A DNA stretch of 64,000 bases from Liquidambar formosana (Eukaryota; Streptophyta; Magnoliopsida; Saxifragales; Altingiaceae), in assembly GCA_039720395.1 (NCBI GenBank), contig CM077820.1, forward strand, positions 49,709,425-49,773,424. Reading direction: 5' to 3'. Made by a program: the position numbers and the translations under genes. A model generated the notes under the pieces. The model was not told the origin of the DNA, did not search any database, and was given only the letters and a program-made list of their open reading frames with translations. Below, piece after piece: positions 1 through 12,200 of the stretch (its first letter is position 1; each line of letters begins with the position of its first letter).

Positions 1-204
1 CTTGCAATCATCTACAATTATGCTTTTAATTTGCACTAGACTTTTAGCTATTGCGAATGTCAGTACATGTGTTAAACTTTCACAACACCTTACTTCCAGA
101 ACTCTTAGTTTGCCAAATGATGCTGCATGATATTGGTCTTGCCAAATCTCTTTCATACTAGACATGGACCTCAATTTCAACTCCTCCAGGTCCGGAAATG
201 CAAC
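1..204 (-). CDS. NLR exon 4 (partial): next LRR exon, cut by the window edge
   Basis: Translation from GGCCAG/GTTGCATTT gives 68 open codons starting VAFPDLEELKL and continuing through LRR-type residues (WQDQYH, LRVLEVRCCESL, AKSLVQ). It matches the start of exon 3 (VAFPNLEVLSI) in sequence and phase, so it is the next LRR cassette of the same gene. It is open to the first base of the window, so its end and the gene's stop lie to the left. Confidence 0.8.
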
Positions 205-3200
205 CTGGCCGGTAATTATTGAGACAAGAGAAGTTTAGCTGTTGTTCTTTTAAACAATTCAAAAAAATACACAAAGCAAGCGTCAATGGCCTTTTAGCCT
301 AGTGGCACTTCTCCCCTCTTATCCTAGGTTCAAGTCCTTTGGTAGGTTTCTTTGAAACAATTCAAACATATACAAAAACAAGGTAACTCTCACCAATAGC
401 CTATAGCCTAGTGGCACCTCTCCTCTCGTGTGGTTGGAGGTCCTAGGTTCAAGTCCTTTAGTAGGATAAAATTAAAATTATATTACATGACATTCTTGTG
501 TTGTATATTTGTAACAGGCCCCCCTCCCTCCAAAAATCGTATTTTAAAAAATAAAAGTACATGACAAAGTAGAACATTACTCTTGTCCAAATCATGTAAA
601 AGTTCCACTAAAATATAGGGACAAAATCGGGTACGTGCAATGTTTAAAATAATGTCATGGAAACCAGATTGAACTAGTATCCATGGTTTAACGAAATGAG
701 CCAGTTTTTACTCCCCCACACCAACCATTTAAAAAAAAAAAAAGGGCGGTTTTGTTAGTTTTCTTGTTTCTTTAAAAGGAATGCCCAAATTTTTAACTAA
801 TCCAACACTCTGAAAATAATTAAAATACTGTGCAGTGTGCACATCAGGCCCCTAAGAGTATTGAGCATTACTAGCTACTATGGGCTTTATATGTAACGAT
901 GTCAACTTTGAGAATTGACTAGACTTCGGACCAAGGCCCATGGAATCCATGATTTCCTGTTCATTTTCTTTTTTAACAGAAAAGATAGATCGAATCCATG
1001 ATTATTTTTAAAGGTAATTTTATTCGCATAAAAGGGCCGACACCCGTACATAACAGTATACCAAAAGCATGCCCAATATTTAAATCAATGAGAATTACCG
1101 AAAGTATGCCAATAATTAAATCAATGAGAATTTTAAAGTGGTTTACCAAGAAACCATGAATTAATGCACGTGTACATCAAAGTACCTTAATTCAAGTTGA
1201 AGGCCCTAAATAGAGCAAGAGAAGGCCTAAAATAACGTGGCCAAAGGTAGTGAAAAAGAACACGCATGCTATGATTTTAATACCATATACGGCCCTTGAT
1301 AGAATTGGATCAAGGAGGCCTAAAATAACATGGATCGATAAAGGTATTGAAAAAGGACATGTATGCTAAGAATTTAATAGCATATACAGCCTTTGATAGA
1401 ATTGGATGAACGAGGCCTAAAATAACATGGACAAAGGTGTTGAAAAAGGACATGTATGTTAAGAATTTAACAGAATATGCAATCCTTGATAGAACTGAAT
1501 GACATAAAATAATTCCGATAGCCAATCTCATGTAAATACAAATAAGGCTTGACTTAGTGAGTTGGTTTGAAAGTCTTAATAAAAAGTGCCATGTTGCCAC
1601 TCCTAATATGGTAGCTATAAATTCAATTTATCCTAAAACTACCCAAATCCAATCAACTCAACTCCAATGCTACTTTTCAATTTCCACATCATGACCACTA
1701 AAATTGAAAGGAATAGATTTTCCTCCACACCTTTAATACTTTTTTAGTGATGATTTGACAGCCTGTCCCACAAGTGCCCTTTTCTTATTACTTCTTCTTT
1801 TCTAACCATTAAAGTTTCCAGCATAGAAATCTTTATTCACAAGCCAATATGGCAAAGAAAGATGCAAGGTGTTCCTATCAACAACCAAAAAAAGAAAGAA
1901 AGATGCATAGTGTTGAAAGTCTTTCAAACTCAAGGGGCTGTTGCTTATTAAAAAAAAAAAAAAAAAGGAAAAGTAAAAACCCTTGGTATCATTGGTAAGC
2001 CACAATTGCCGGTGTAACTCTTTTCCTCAATGATATTTTGGGGCCATTCATATTTTTCTTTTTCAAAATATTCTTTAGCACTTGAGCGTTTCAGGATTCT
2101 TGAATGATTTTGATATTTAAATAAAGATTGGGGCTTTAAGGGAAAGTTTTGCAATGTGAAATTTTAGATTTTATCATCAAACTTAAAAATACTTGCATCA
2201 AATCTTTTGAGAATTATTTGAAAATGTTAGTTAATGTTGATTTATCATTATTAAACATGTGAGTAAGTTATGAATGGGGGGATCCCTTCACAATTTTTAT
2301 GCCTGTGTGTGTAATGTAATCTGATATCAATTCATGTATTCTTTGTAATTTAAAATACAAACCAATTCCATCTATTCCCTGTAATTTAAAATACAAACAC
2401 ATTACTCACCTTCTTTTACCCTCTGTTTGGTTCATGGATTTCACCATGGAAAAAAAATAAAATATTACGGATTCTACTTTTCTTCTATTTGGTTGTAATG
2501 GAAAATTTAAAGGAGATAAAATTTTTTTTTTTAAAAAAAAATATGAAGGAAAATGGCATACTCATTTTCCGTTTAAAAATGTGAGGAAAGTGTGGAAAAT
2601 AAGGAGAAAAATTTTGTCGAACTCAATTCTCCATAGTCCCTTCTAAAAAGGAAACGACCCTCTCACAGTCTCTCTCTCACCTCCCTTCCCCTTCGACAAT
2701 GTGTCCCCTTAGTGAACCGCCAACCTCCATTGAGCACCAATCAATAGCCATTGCCGGACACAATCATCTCATCAATATGTTAATTAATTCCCTTTTATTA
2801 CTATATTTTCCTTTCTCTTTGCTTTTCTCTTAACAACCAAACAACGGAAACTGAGAGGAATCCTTTCACTTTCCTCTCATTTTTTCCTAGACAACCAAAC
2901 ACTAGAAATTTCTCCATTTTTTTTTTCTTTTTCCTTTCCTTCTCATTTTTTTTTCCCATACTTTTTTTTTACTGGCACTTTTTGCGAACCAAATAGATAA
3001 AGGTGACGTATTGATGATAAAAAATTACCAAAGAATTCTCTTTATTAATAATATAGATGGATTATCAAATAATTTACAAATTTAATTATGACTTTTTTAA
3101 AGAGTGAAAATTACATTTTTTTTGTCCCAATTTTAAATCCTAATCCACATCCAAATTTTGTGTAATTCTCATGCATAGTTCATATAGATAAAGGATATAT

Positions 3201-6200
3201 GGAAACATTGCTCAAGACAACGCCCACGTTAGTGCTAACGTGGTGCCACATTTTTTCCTTGCACCTTCAATTTCTTGGTAACAAAGATACCTTTTGGTAC
3301 TTTGAATATTTTTTAATTTTGACTTTCAAACTATCGTCTAGAACCTTAACTTCCTCCAAATTCCTTGCTTTTCTCCTAATTTTTAAGAACATTCAATCCC
3401 AAAGTACGTCATGGCACTCTAATATATTGAGGAATATCAATTATCTGATTTGGGAACTTTTAAATTCATTCATTGATTTCTTCAAAAATTCATCCTACTT
3501 TTAAGTTCATCGTTTTGTTTAATTAGGGTGGTTTAGTCATGTGTAACAAAAACCTATGAATGCACTTGTATGTAAAAGTACCTTTATTCAAGTTGAAGGC
3601 CTTAATAGAACAAGAGATGAAGGCCTAAGATAACGTGGCCAAAGGCCGGTAGTGAGAAAGGACATGTATGATATGAATTTAATAGCATATATGGGGCCGT
3701 TGATAGAATTGGATAAAGAAGGCCCAAAATAACATGAATAAAAGTGTTGAAAAAGGACATCTATGCTAAGAATTTAACCGAATTATAGTCCTTGATAGAG
3801 TTGAACGACGTAAAATGATTCCTATAGCCAATCACATGTAATTGAAAATAAGGCTTAACTGAGTTGGGTTGGTTTTAAAATCTTGATAAGAAGTGCCACG
3901 TTGCCACTCCTAACAAGGAAGCTATTAATTCAATTTAGCATAGAACTACTCAAATAGTCAAATCCAATCAACTCAACTCCAATATTACCTTTTCAATTTC
4001 CACAACATGACCACTAAAATTAAAAGGAATGGATTTTCCTCCACACCTTTAATAGTTTTTTAGTGATCATAATTTGACTGTCTATCCCACAACTGTCCTT
4101 TTCTTATTTTTTCTTTTCCAACCATTAAAGTTTCCAGCATAAAAATCTTATTCACAAGCCAATATGGTAAAGACAGATGCAAGGTGTTCCTATCAACAAC
4201 CAAAAAAACAAGAAAGATGCATAGTGTTGAAGCAATGATACCCTGCTTGGTAAGCTCATGTTAACTTGTGGTACTCTCCACTCTGTCATGAAAGTCTTTC
4301 AAACTCAAGGGGCTGCCACGTTGCCTACAACAATTTGGAGTGACCGGGAGACATAACAATTATGTTAATTAGTTCTAGTCCTAAAGGTGAACCCTAGACT
4401 TAACAGTTAACTCTATCCAAATCCCTATCCCCTTGGTAGCATTGGTAAGCCACAAGTGCCGGTGTAACTCTTTTCCTCAATGATATTTTGTGGCCAATCA
4501 TATTTTTCTTTTTCAGAATATTCTTTAGGACTTGAGCGTTTCAGGATTCTTGAATGATTTTTATATTTAAATAAAGATTGGGGCTTTAAGGGAAAGTTTT
4601 GCAATGTGAAATTTTAGATTTTATCATCAAACTTAAAAATACTTACATCAAATCTTTTGAGAATTATTTGAAAATGTTAGTTAATGTTGATTTATCATTA
4701 TTAAACATGTGAGTAAGTTATGAATGGGGGGATCCCTTCACAATTTATATGTGAACTAACAGAGTACAGATTCATACCTTGTCCGCCAAGAACAGGGGTT
4801 TCGTTGGAGTACCCACGTGGCCCTTCCCATGGGATTCTTTGAAGCTACTTGATTCCAAAGAAAACGTCTCCACTTTGAGAATCCCTTGGTAGAAACTCTT
4901 GAGCTGCGGTAGATATTTAAGAGTCAGAGAGGTTAGTCGAGGGAACTCTATCTTACCCATTGATTCTTCTTCTACTCCTTCATTTCCAACAATTTCTTCC
5001 ACCATCACACAGGTCCATATTTCTAGTTGTTGGAGTTGCACAAGACTCTTGGCTATGGAAGTTGTAAAGATATGCCTCAAATTAGAACAGGAATTAACTT
5101 CTAGTGAAGTTAGGTTTTGAAAGGGGAAATATCCACTCAGTTGAGAATCTGTCTTCCATATCTGCTTCAACCTTGGGCAACCATCTAAACTCAACTTTCT
5201 CAACGAAATGCTACTTGGGACATGCCTTTCCATATCATTTAGCTCTCCAACATCAAATATGTATTCTACTGAACGATTACCCCACTCTATTGCCAGTGAC
5301 TCTAAATTTCGCAGCCTCATCAGCATGTTAGATGGAATAATGTTCAATAGATGCTCACAACCCTGTACACGGAAGGATTTTAAGTTGCAAAAGGAATCGT
5401 CTTTGACAGGGAGTTGGGAGGGCCATATCTCTTTCAAGGAATTAACTTTCGTAATAGACAATACCTCCAAATTGGGAAATGCAACCTGCACAATTGACCT
5501 CATTCTCTGTTAATATTGATATTCTGAATAATAACTAAACATAATAGAGGATACATCACCACAATTGGCTTACATGTAAAGGCATATATCTTTGATTAGA
5601 ACCTTAATTGAATATTCCAGATCAAATTTTGACAATTAATTAAGTCATTTATGGGTTGTCAATTTTAATCCACATAAAGTTGTCCTACATTTAATTTTTC
5701 TTTTTCCCAAAATAGGAAAGAGAAACAAATAATAATAAAATTACAATGGCACGCTCAGCCACCTAGTTTTCCATTAAAAAAAAAAAAAAGTATTTTCAAT
5801 AAAAATATCAGCACAAAAAGCCACTCAAAGCCAATAGTTTCCTTCGCAATTCTCTTCCCCGCCGACAACTGCTGATTCATCTCCGGCCAACAAAAGTCAA
5901 CCATGAAATCTTATGCCTATTAATTTACTATCTTTATTAAGCTAGATATTTTTCATAAAGTCATCAACTTGATCTACATAAAGTCATCCTACATTTAAGT
6001 TTTCCTTGTTACACTAAAACAGAGCAAATTATTTACACAAGGTGTGGGTTGAATCTTAATCTACATAAAGTCATGCTACATTTAATTTTTCATTTACCGA
6101 AAATACGAAAAATAAAATAAAATAAAACTACAATGGCACGCTGGCCAGTGGCAAACCTAGTTTTCCTCTGCAATGTTTTTTTCCCCCTCCAATAAGGTGA

Positions 6201-9200
6201 TGTGTGATTATTTTGATTCTTCTTAATGTCCAATTTATTCACTTCTTCAAAAATCTTACCACTTGATAACCATAATTTCATAGTATGAAAATCAGTGAAC
6301 GAAATGATGACCTTAAGACATTGGGACTAGCCTAGTGGTGAGAGAGGGTAGGGTAAAAGGTAGAAGTGGGATAAGTTAGAGATTCGAACCCCTCTAATTG
6401 TGCCAAAAAATAAAGAAAAGAAATGATGACCTTAAGTAACATAGTTTTGATTTTATCTTGTTACTATACTTTGAAAGAATCTTTTGAACAAGTGCAAAGA
6501 AAATATCATGAAGGGGGATTCAAAAAAATGCCCATGTGTTAAGAGTGTACTTAACAAAGGCAACAACAACATATAGTACTTTTTTTCAAATTAATTCATG
6601 GCGAATATATTTACCGAATGTAAATAAAAAATAAAGAATGGGAAGAGAGAATTTTCAGTAAGAAACAACTCAATCATGGAAGTTAGATAATTAAAGAAGC
6701 TAGTTTCAGTAAGAAGTAGCGCTAGATGCCAAAAGTTGTCTCGGGGAGTTGACAAGGGAAGGCTGGGCTTTCCCTTCTGGTGGGACCTGAGTGGGATATA
6801 AGGGTGGTTAGCTCTTCTTGTTTCTGTAAAAAAGAATTTTCAAATTTTATTAAAATCATCAACCAATTAAATTCATCACTTTAACTAATTCTATAAGATC
6901 TAATTGCGCCAAATTTTTTAAGTTTAAAATTTTGAAACTGTTAAAATAATTAAAATACTGTGCACATTTGGCCCCTAAGAGAATTGTTACAAAGTATTGA
7001 GCACTATAACTATGGGCATAATACGTAACGATCTCAACTTTGAGAATTGTTTAGACTTCGGACCAGAGTCGATGGAATGCACGATTTTTTTTATAAAGGT
7101 AATTTTATTTGTAAAAAGGGCTAACACCCATACATGACTGTAACGAAAGCATAGCCCAATAATTAAATCAATGAGATACTTACTCTGTTTACGATGCGTA
7201 TGCCATTAATTATCTCACATTATTTTCATGTTTTTTGTTTTTGAGGCCTGTGGGTGTAATGTAATCTGATACCAATTAATTTATTCTTCGTAATTTAAAA
7301 TATTAACCAATTCTATCCGTACCCTGTAATTTAAAATACAAACACATAACTCACCTTCCTTTAATTAACTTAGACTTTAAATCCTAATCCAGATCCAAAT
7401 TTAGTGAAATTCTCATAGTGCATAAGTGGATTTATGGAAACATTGCTCAAGACAACGTCCACGTTTGTGCTGACGTGGTGCTGCATTTTTTCCTTGCACC
7501 TTCAATTTTTTGGTAACAAAGATACCTTTGGGTATAAGAAATAAAAAAACAATATTGAATATTTTTGAAATTTTTCTTCCAAACGATCATCTAGAATCTT
7601 CACTTCCTCTAAATTCCTTGCTTTTCTTTAAGAATAATCGATCCCAAGGTTATGGCACTCTAATATATTGAGGAATATCAATTAAAATTTCTTTATTTTA
7701 AGTATCTGATTTGGTAACTTTTAAATTCATTCATTGATTTCTTCAAAAATTCATCCTACTTTTAAGTTCATCGTTTAAAGTGGTATGGTCATATGTATCA
7801 AAAATTTATAAATGCACATATATGAGAAAGTACGTTAATTCAAGTTAGTTGCTTAATAGAACAAGAGAAGGCCTAAAATAATGTAACCAAAGTAGTAAGC
7901 TAGAAATGACATGTATGCTATGAATTTAATAGCATATACGGCCCTTGATAGGATTGGATGAACGAGGCCTAAAATAACATGCATCGATAAAGGTGTTGAA
8001 AATTAAAAGGACATGTATGCTAAGAATTTTATAGCATATACGACCCTTGATAAAATTGGATGAAGGAGGCCTAAAATAATATGGATAGAAAAGTTGAAAA
8101 AGGACATGTATGCTAAGAATTTAACAGTATATACAAAACCGGATAGAATTGAATGACGTAAAATACTTTCTATAGCCAATCTCATGTAAATAAAAATAAG
8201 GCTTGACTTAGTTGAGTTGGTTTGAAAGTCTTGATAAGTGCCATGTTCCCACTCCTAACAAGGCAACTATAAATTCAGTTTGGCGTAAAACTACATAAAT
8301 CCAATCAACTCGATCTACTCTACTACTACCTTTTTAATTTCCACATCATGACCACTAAAATAAAAATAAATAGACGTTCAGTGGTGGGCTTTGCATTTGT
8401 GCACTATTAATTAAGCAAGGTACCCTTATGTTGAGAATCTAAAAGAAAGTTGTAATTAATAGACGTGCACACTGAACATACCTTTTCATTAAAAAGTGGT
8501 ATGGGAATATCATGCTCGTCTTCTGAAATGATCTCTGCAGACCCTGCATCAGTTGTTGGAGCGTAATTGTTGAAAGGCCTACTAGTCTGCTTTTTGGAGT
8601 AGAAGCTTGAGAGCTTTGGCAGAGTATCCAGTTCCAATGAGCGCAATTGAGGGAACGTAATCTTGCCCATTGCTTCATTATTGCCTTCTGATCCTTCACT
8701 TGCCTCAGAAAAGATCTCGTCCATGATCTTGCATTCATTTACTTTTAGTGTTTGGAGTTGCAAAAGGCCTTCTACCACGGACAAGGAAAACAGATTTTTT
8801 AAACCATCACAACATTTCACTTCCACTATTCTTAGGTTACAGAAGGACTTCGTTGGAAGTTGGCCTTGACATATTTCTTTCAAGTTGATCAAATTGTGAA
8901 GAAACAAGGACCTCAATTCAGGAAAAGCTATGTCCGCAAACAATTCCAATGTGTTAACGACATACTTGATCTCACAACTTTCTTGGACATGAAGATGCCT
9001 CAAGTGTGGAAAGCCTTCCCTGTTTAAGCTGCAAAGACCATTTTTAATTCTGTTCATTTCACCCAAATATAGATCTTCAGTTCTCTCCAACAACGTATTC
9101 AGTCCAAACTGCTGAATGCTTGTATTGAGTTTGAGTTTCAGGGTTCTTGAGGTTTCATAGTCACCATGCCAATCCCAACCGTCTCCTATAAATATTTTGT

Positions 9201-12200
9201 ATCTCATCAAATTTTCAAAGCGCAAGTCCTTTGGAAGAATGTTGGGATCTGGTATACGTATGTGTAAAGTGACTAACCGGGACAAGTCTTGTAACTCTAC
9301 AAGGCTAGCATTGCCATCAACCTCCCATCCTTCAAAGCTATTTTCCATATACAAGTTTTCTAATCGAGTGAATTTTTCTATGACATTGGGTGGGATTACT
9401 TTGAGTTCGGAACAATTTGTCAAATCTAACAACCTTAGGCAAGTCAATTGCCCTATTTCCCTTGGCAACTCTGCTATATCTGAACTTGCAAAGCTAAGGA
9501 CTTCCAGTTTCTTCAGTTCTCCAATTCTAGCTAGGTTGTGCTTAGCTATGTCTTGGAACACACACTGATCTAGACACAATGTTTGTAGGTTTGAAAGGAA
9601 ACAAAGCGATGACGGTAGTGATGAAAAACACATATTTGTCAAATTTAAAACTTTGAGTTGTTTCATCCCTTCAAAAAAGGTTTCTGGCATTTCTAAAGAA
9701 GGATCCTTGCTGAAGAACAAAAACAAATTAAGTTTAGGACACTCCAAACCTGTGGGAAGTTCATGAATACTGCTGTGAGGTAGTGAGATTGCAAGGCAAT
9801 TTCCGAGCTTTTCCTTCGCCTTCTGTTCTGCCAGTTCATCATCATTTCTCACAATTAGCATATGCTTATCGTTGGATGCGACGTAAATACCGACATCACG
9901 AACAATATCATGCATTCTAAATCGAGTAGTGTTGTCATGCAGCAACAAAGAAGAATTTGTGAGTGTGTCGACCAATGTATCTACTTTGTTTCTTGCATCT
10001 TCCAACAAATTGATGTCTTGAAACAAACCCACACCCTCACCAAATTTTAAAATGTCGAGGATTGAGAATTGATAATCATCTGGAAGAAGACTGCAAAGCA
10101 AGAATAATGACTTCGCTTCCTCATCTTCTAGAAAATCGTAACTCCACTTTAGAGCTGAGTACACTTTCTGATCCATGTCTTTTATGCCTGTTGGGGTAGA
10201 CCTTTTTAGTTGTCGCAAGGCATTCTTCCAAATGGGAACTCTTTTATTTTTTAATGCGTTCGCAACTGTTACAATTGCAATCGGCAAACGTGCACATTCT
10301 TCAACTATCCCAAGTGCTATAGGTTTCCGATCATGATCTTCAGTAGAATCACCTGTTGGAAATAAGAGTTGGGAATTCCGGTAAATATATTTGGGGAACA
10401 AGGTAACAATGATGATAATGAGATTAATAATAATAATTTTTATACTAGAGCTTAGAAAAGACTAAGTTTAATAGAAGTAAGCTTTGGGCTTGTTTGGACG
10501 TCCAATTCAAAATTAAATAATTTAAGAAATTTTAAATAATATTGAAGGCACAATCGATCGTCTTGAATTGACAAATTCAAAATATGATAGTCATAATAAA
10601 AATAAAAAATTCAAAAGAGTGAAAATTCAAAAAAGTGGTGTTTCATGAATTTCTTAGAATTGATTTAACATCTACTACAATGATAACTCCAAAATTTTAA
10701 AATATTCTAATTCAAGGTGATGCATCTATGCCTTCAACACTATGTAACATTTCTTAAATTGTTTAATTTCGAATTAGACGCCAAAACTGGCCCTTATTTT
10801 ATTTTTTTAATGAAATTTCAAAAATTTAAAAATAAAAAAATTTCAAAAGCGAGTGAAGTCAAAATTTCCAAGATCAATTTATTCTCATCTATGCAGCACA
10901 AAAATTTTATTTTACGTCATATACGTTTTAAGTAGTTATTTCAAGGACAATACTTAGCTCTTCACAATGGAGGAGCAACTCCTCCTACTTCCCACTCATA
11001 TTACGCAACGTGTAATAGTTAATTTTAAAAAATATGGATATGTGGATACAGATACGTGAATACGTGAATATGTGAATGCAAATATATAGACATATAATCA
11101 TATTCATTTTCACACGTAAACATATATATATGGACACATAAATGCATGTCTATAATAACATAACATAGGGATACATGTACATAATCAATTCTTATTTGTT
11201 TATTATACACGTAGCATAATATGAGTGGAAGGGAGGAAAAGTTCCTCCTCCACTGTGAGGAGCAAGTATTATCCTTATTTCAAATTCAACTAAGTCTATA
11301 GATTCATAAAAAATAATATACTTCCAAAATACTCCGTAAGATCTTACAAAATTGTCCCCCACCCCCCCAAAAAAAAGAAAAAAAAAGAAAAGAAAATAGG
11401 AGTGTAAGTACACCTTAATTTTGAGTTCAAAAATAGGAGTGTAAGTACAAACTCAATTTCCTGACTCTGCGATGGTTTATATAATATTGACGTGGTACTT
11501 CCACATTAGACCGACTACATAATATGGTTAAAGTGATGGTTCGGCAAGTATTTTCCTCAAAATACATCATTACATATTTTCAAAAACCTCACAAAATGCA
11601 ATCAATAAAATAAAATAAAATAAAATATTCTATACACAAGTTAAACCATTTTATCAAAAGTTTACTTATTATTTATCCTTCTACTTTAAGGGAAAAGACT
11701 AAAGCACCATTTGGTTGAACTTTTAAATTTTTTTTTTTTTAAAAAAAAAAAGTAGAAAAAGTCATTTTTTACTTTCTTGCTTTTTGCTTTTAAGTAGAAG
11801 CAACAAAAGCAAAAGTAGGTTCGGTAAAATTGATTTCTCCGATGATCTTTTGGATGTCATGGGAAATTCTACCGAATCATCATTACCCAAACAGAAACCT
11901 AGGACAGGCACAACCTCTCTTGATCGCAAATTTTTCGAGTTAAGGTCAAGCTTGTCCAAAAGATAAAAATGACTTCGCAAATCTTTATTGCTTTTGCTTA
12001 AAATCCAATATTTTGCTTTTTGCTTTCTAGAAGTTCTTTTTAGTTCCTCTAACCAAATAGTGCTTTTTGCTTTTACAACTTTTTGCTTTCAAAAGCAAAA
12101 AAGATCTCAAAATAAGTGTAACCAAACGGTAAATTCAAATATTCTCAAGACAACTTCTCAGAAACACAAATTTCCTATTTGGCAAGAGGCGAGTCTTTTT

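Larger units (their letters stand above)
205..4777 (-). other. NLR intron 3 with duplicated intron modules
   Basis: This intron is 4.57 kb. Two blocks match closely in order and orientation: 1170-2290 and 3545-4755. Both contain a stretch rich in GGCCTAAAATAACATGG words, then a GTTTCCAGCAT stretch, then GGTAAGCCACAA through GGGGGATCCCTTCACAA. Parts of both also match intron 2 at 7780-8360. The intron further holds a Tourist-like MITE (2419-2997) and two small SINE-like copies near 285-470. No coding potential beyond chance ORFs was seen. Confidence 0.7.

Noticed and set aside
4772..5503. Exon 3 as a separate 243-residue LRR gene
   Set aside because: The first six codons are intron (acceptor at 5487/5486) and the last two codons lie past a donor. 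Both ends fit neighbouring exons in phase 0.
8407..10401. Exon 2 as a stand-alone 664-residue NLR lacking a P-loop
   Set aside because: The first 16 residues come from the intron, and the acceptor at 10353 completes the split glycine of exon 1 at 13474. The parts form one gene.
11025..11413. His/Tyr-rich short frames on the minus strand
   Set aside because: They come from the ATATG/ATACG core of the 10945-11274 MITE and the adjacent A-rich tract in NLR intron 1.
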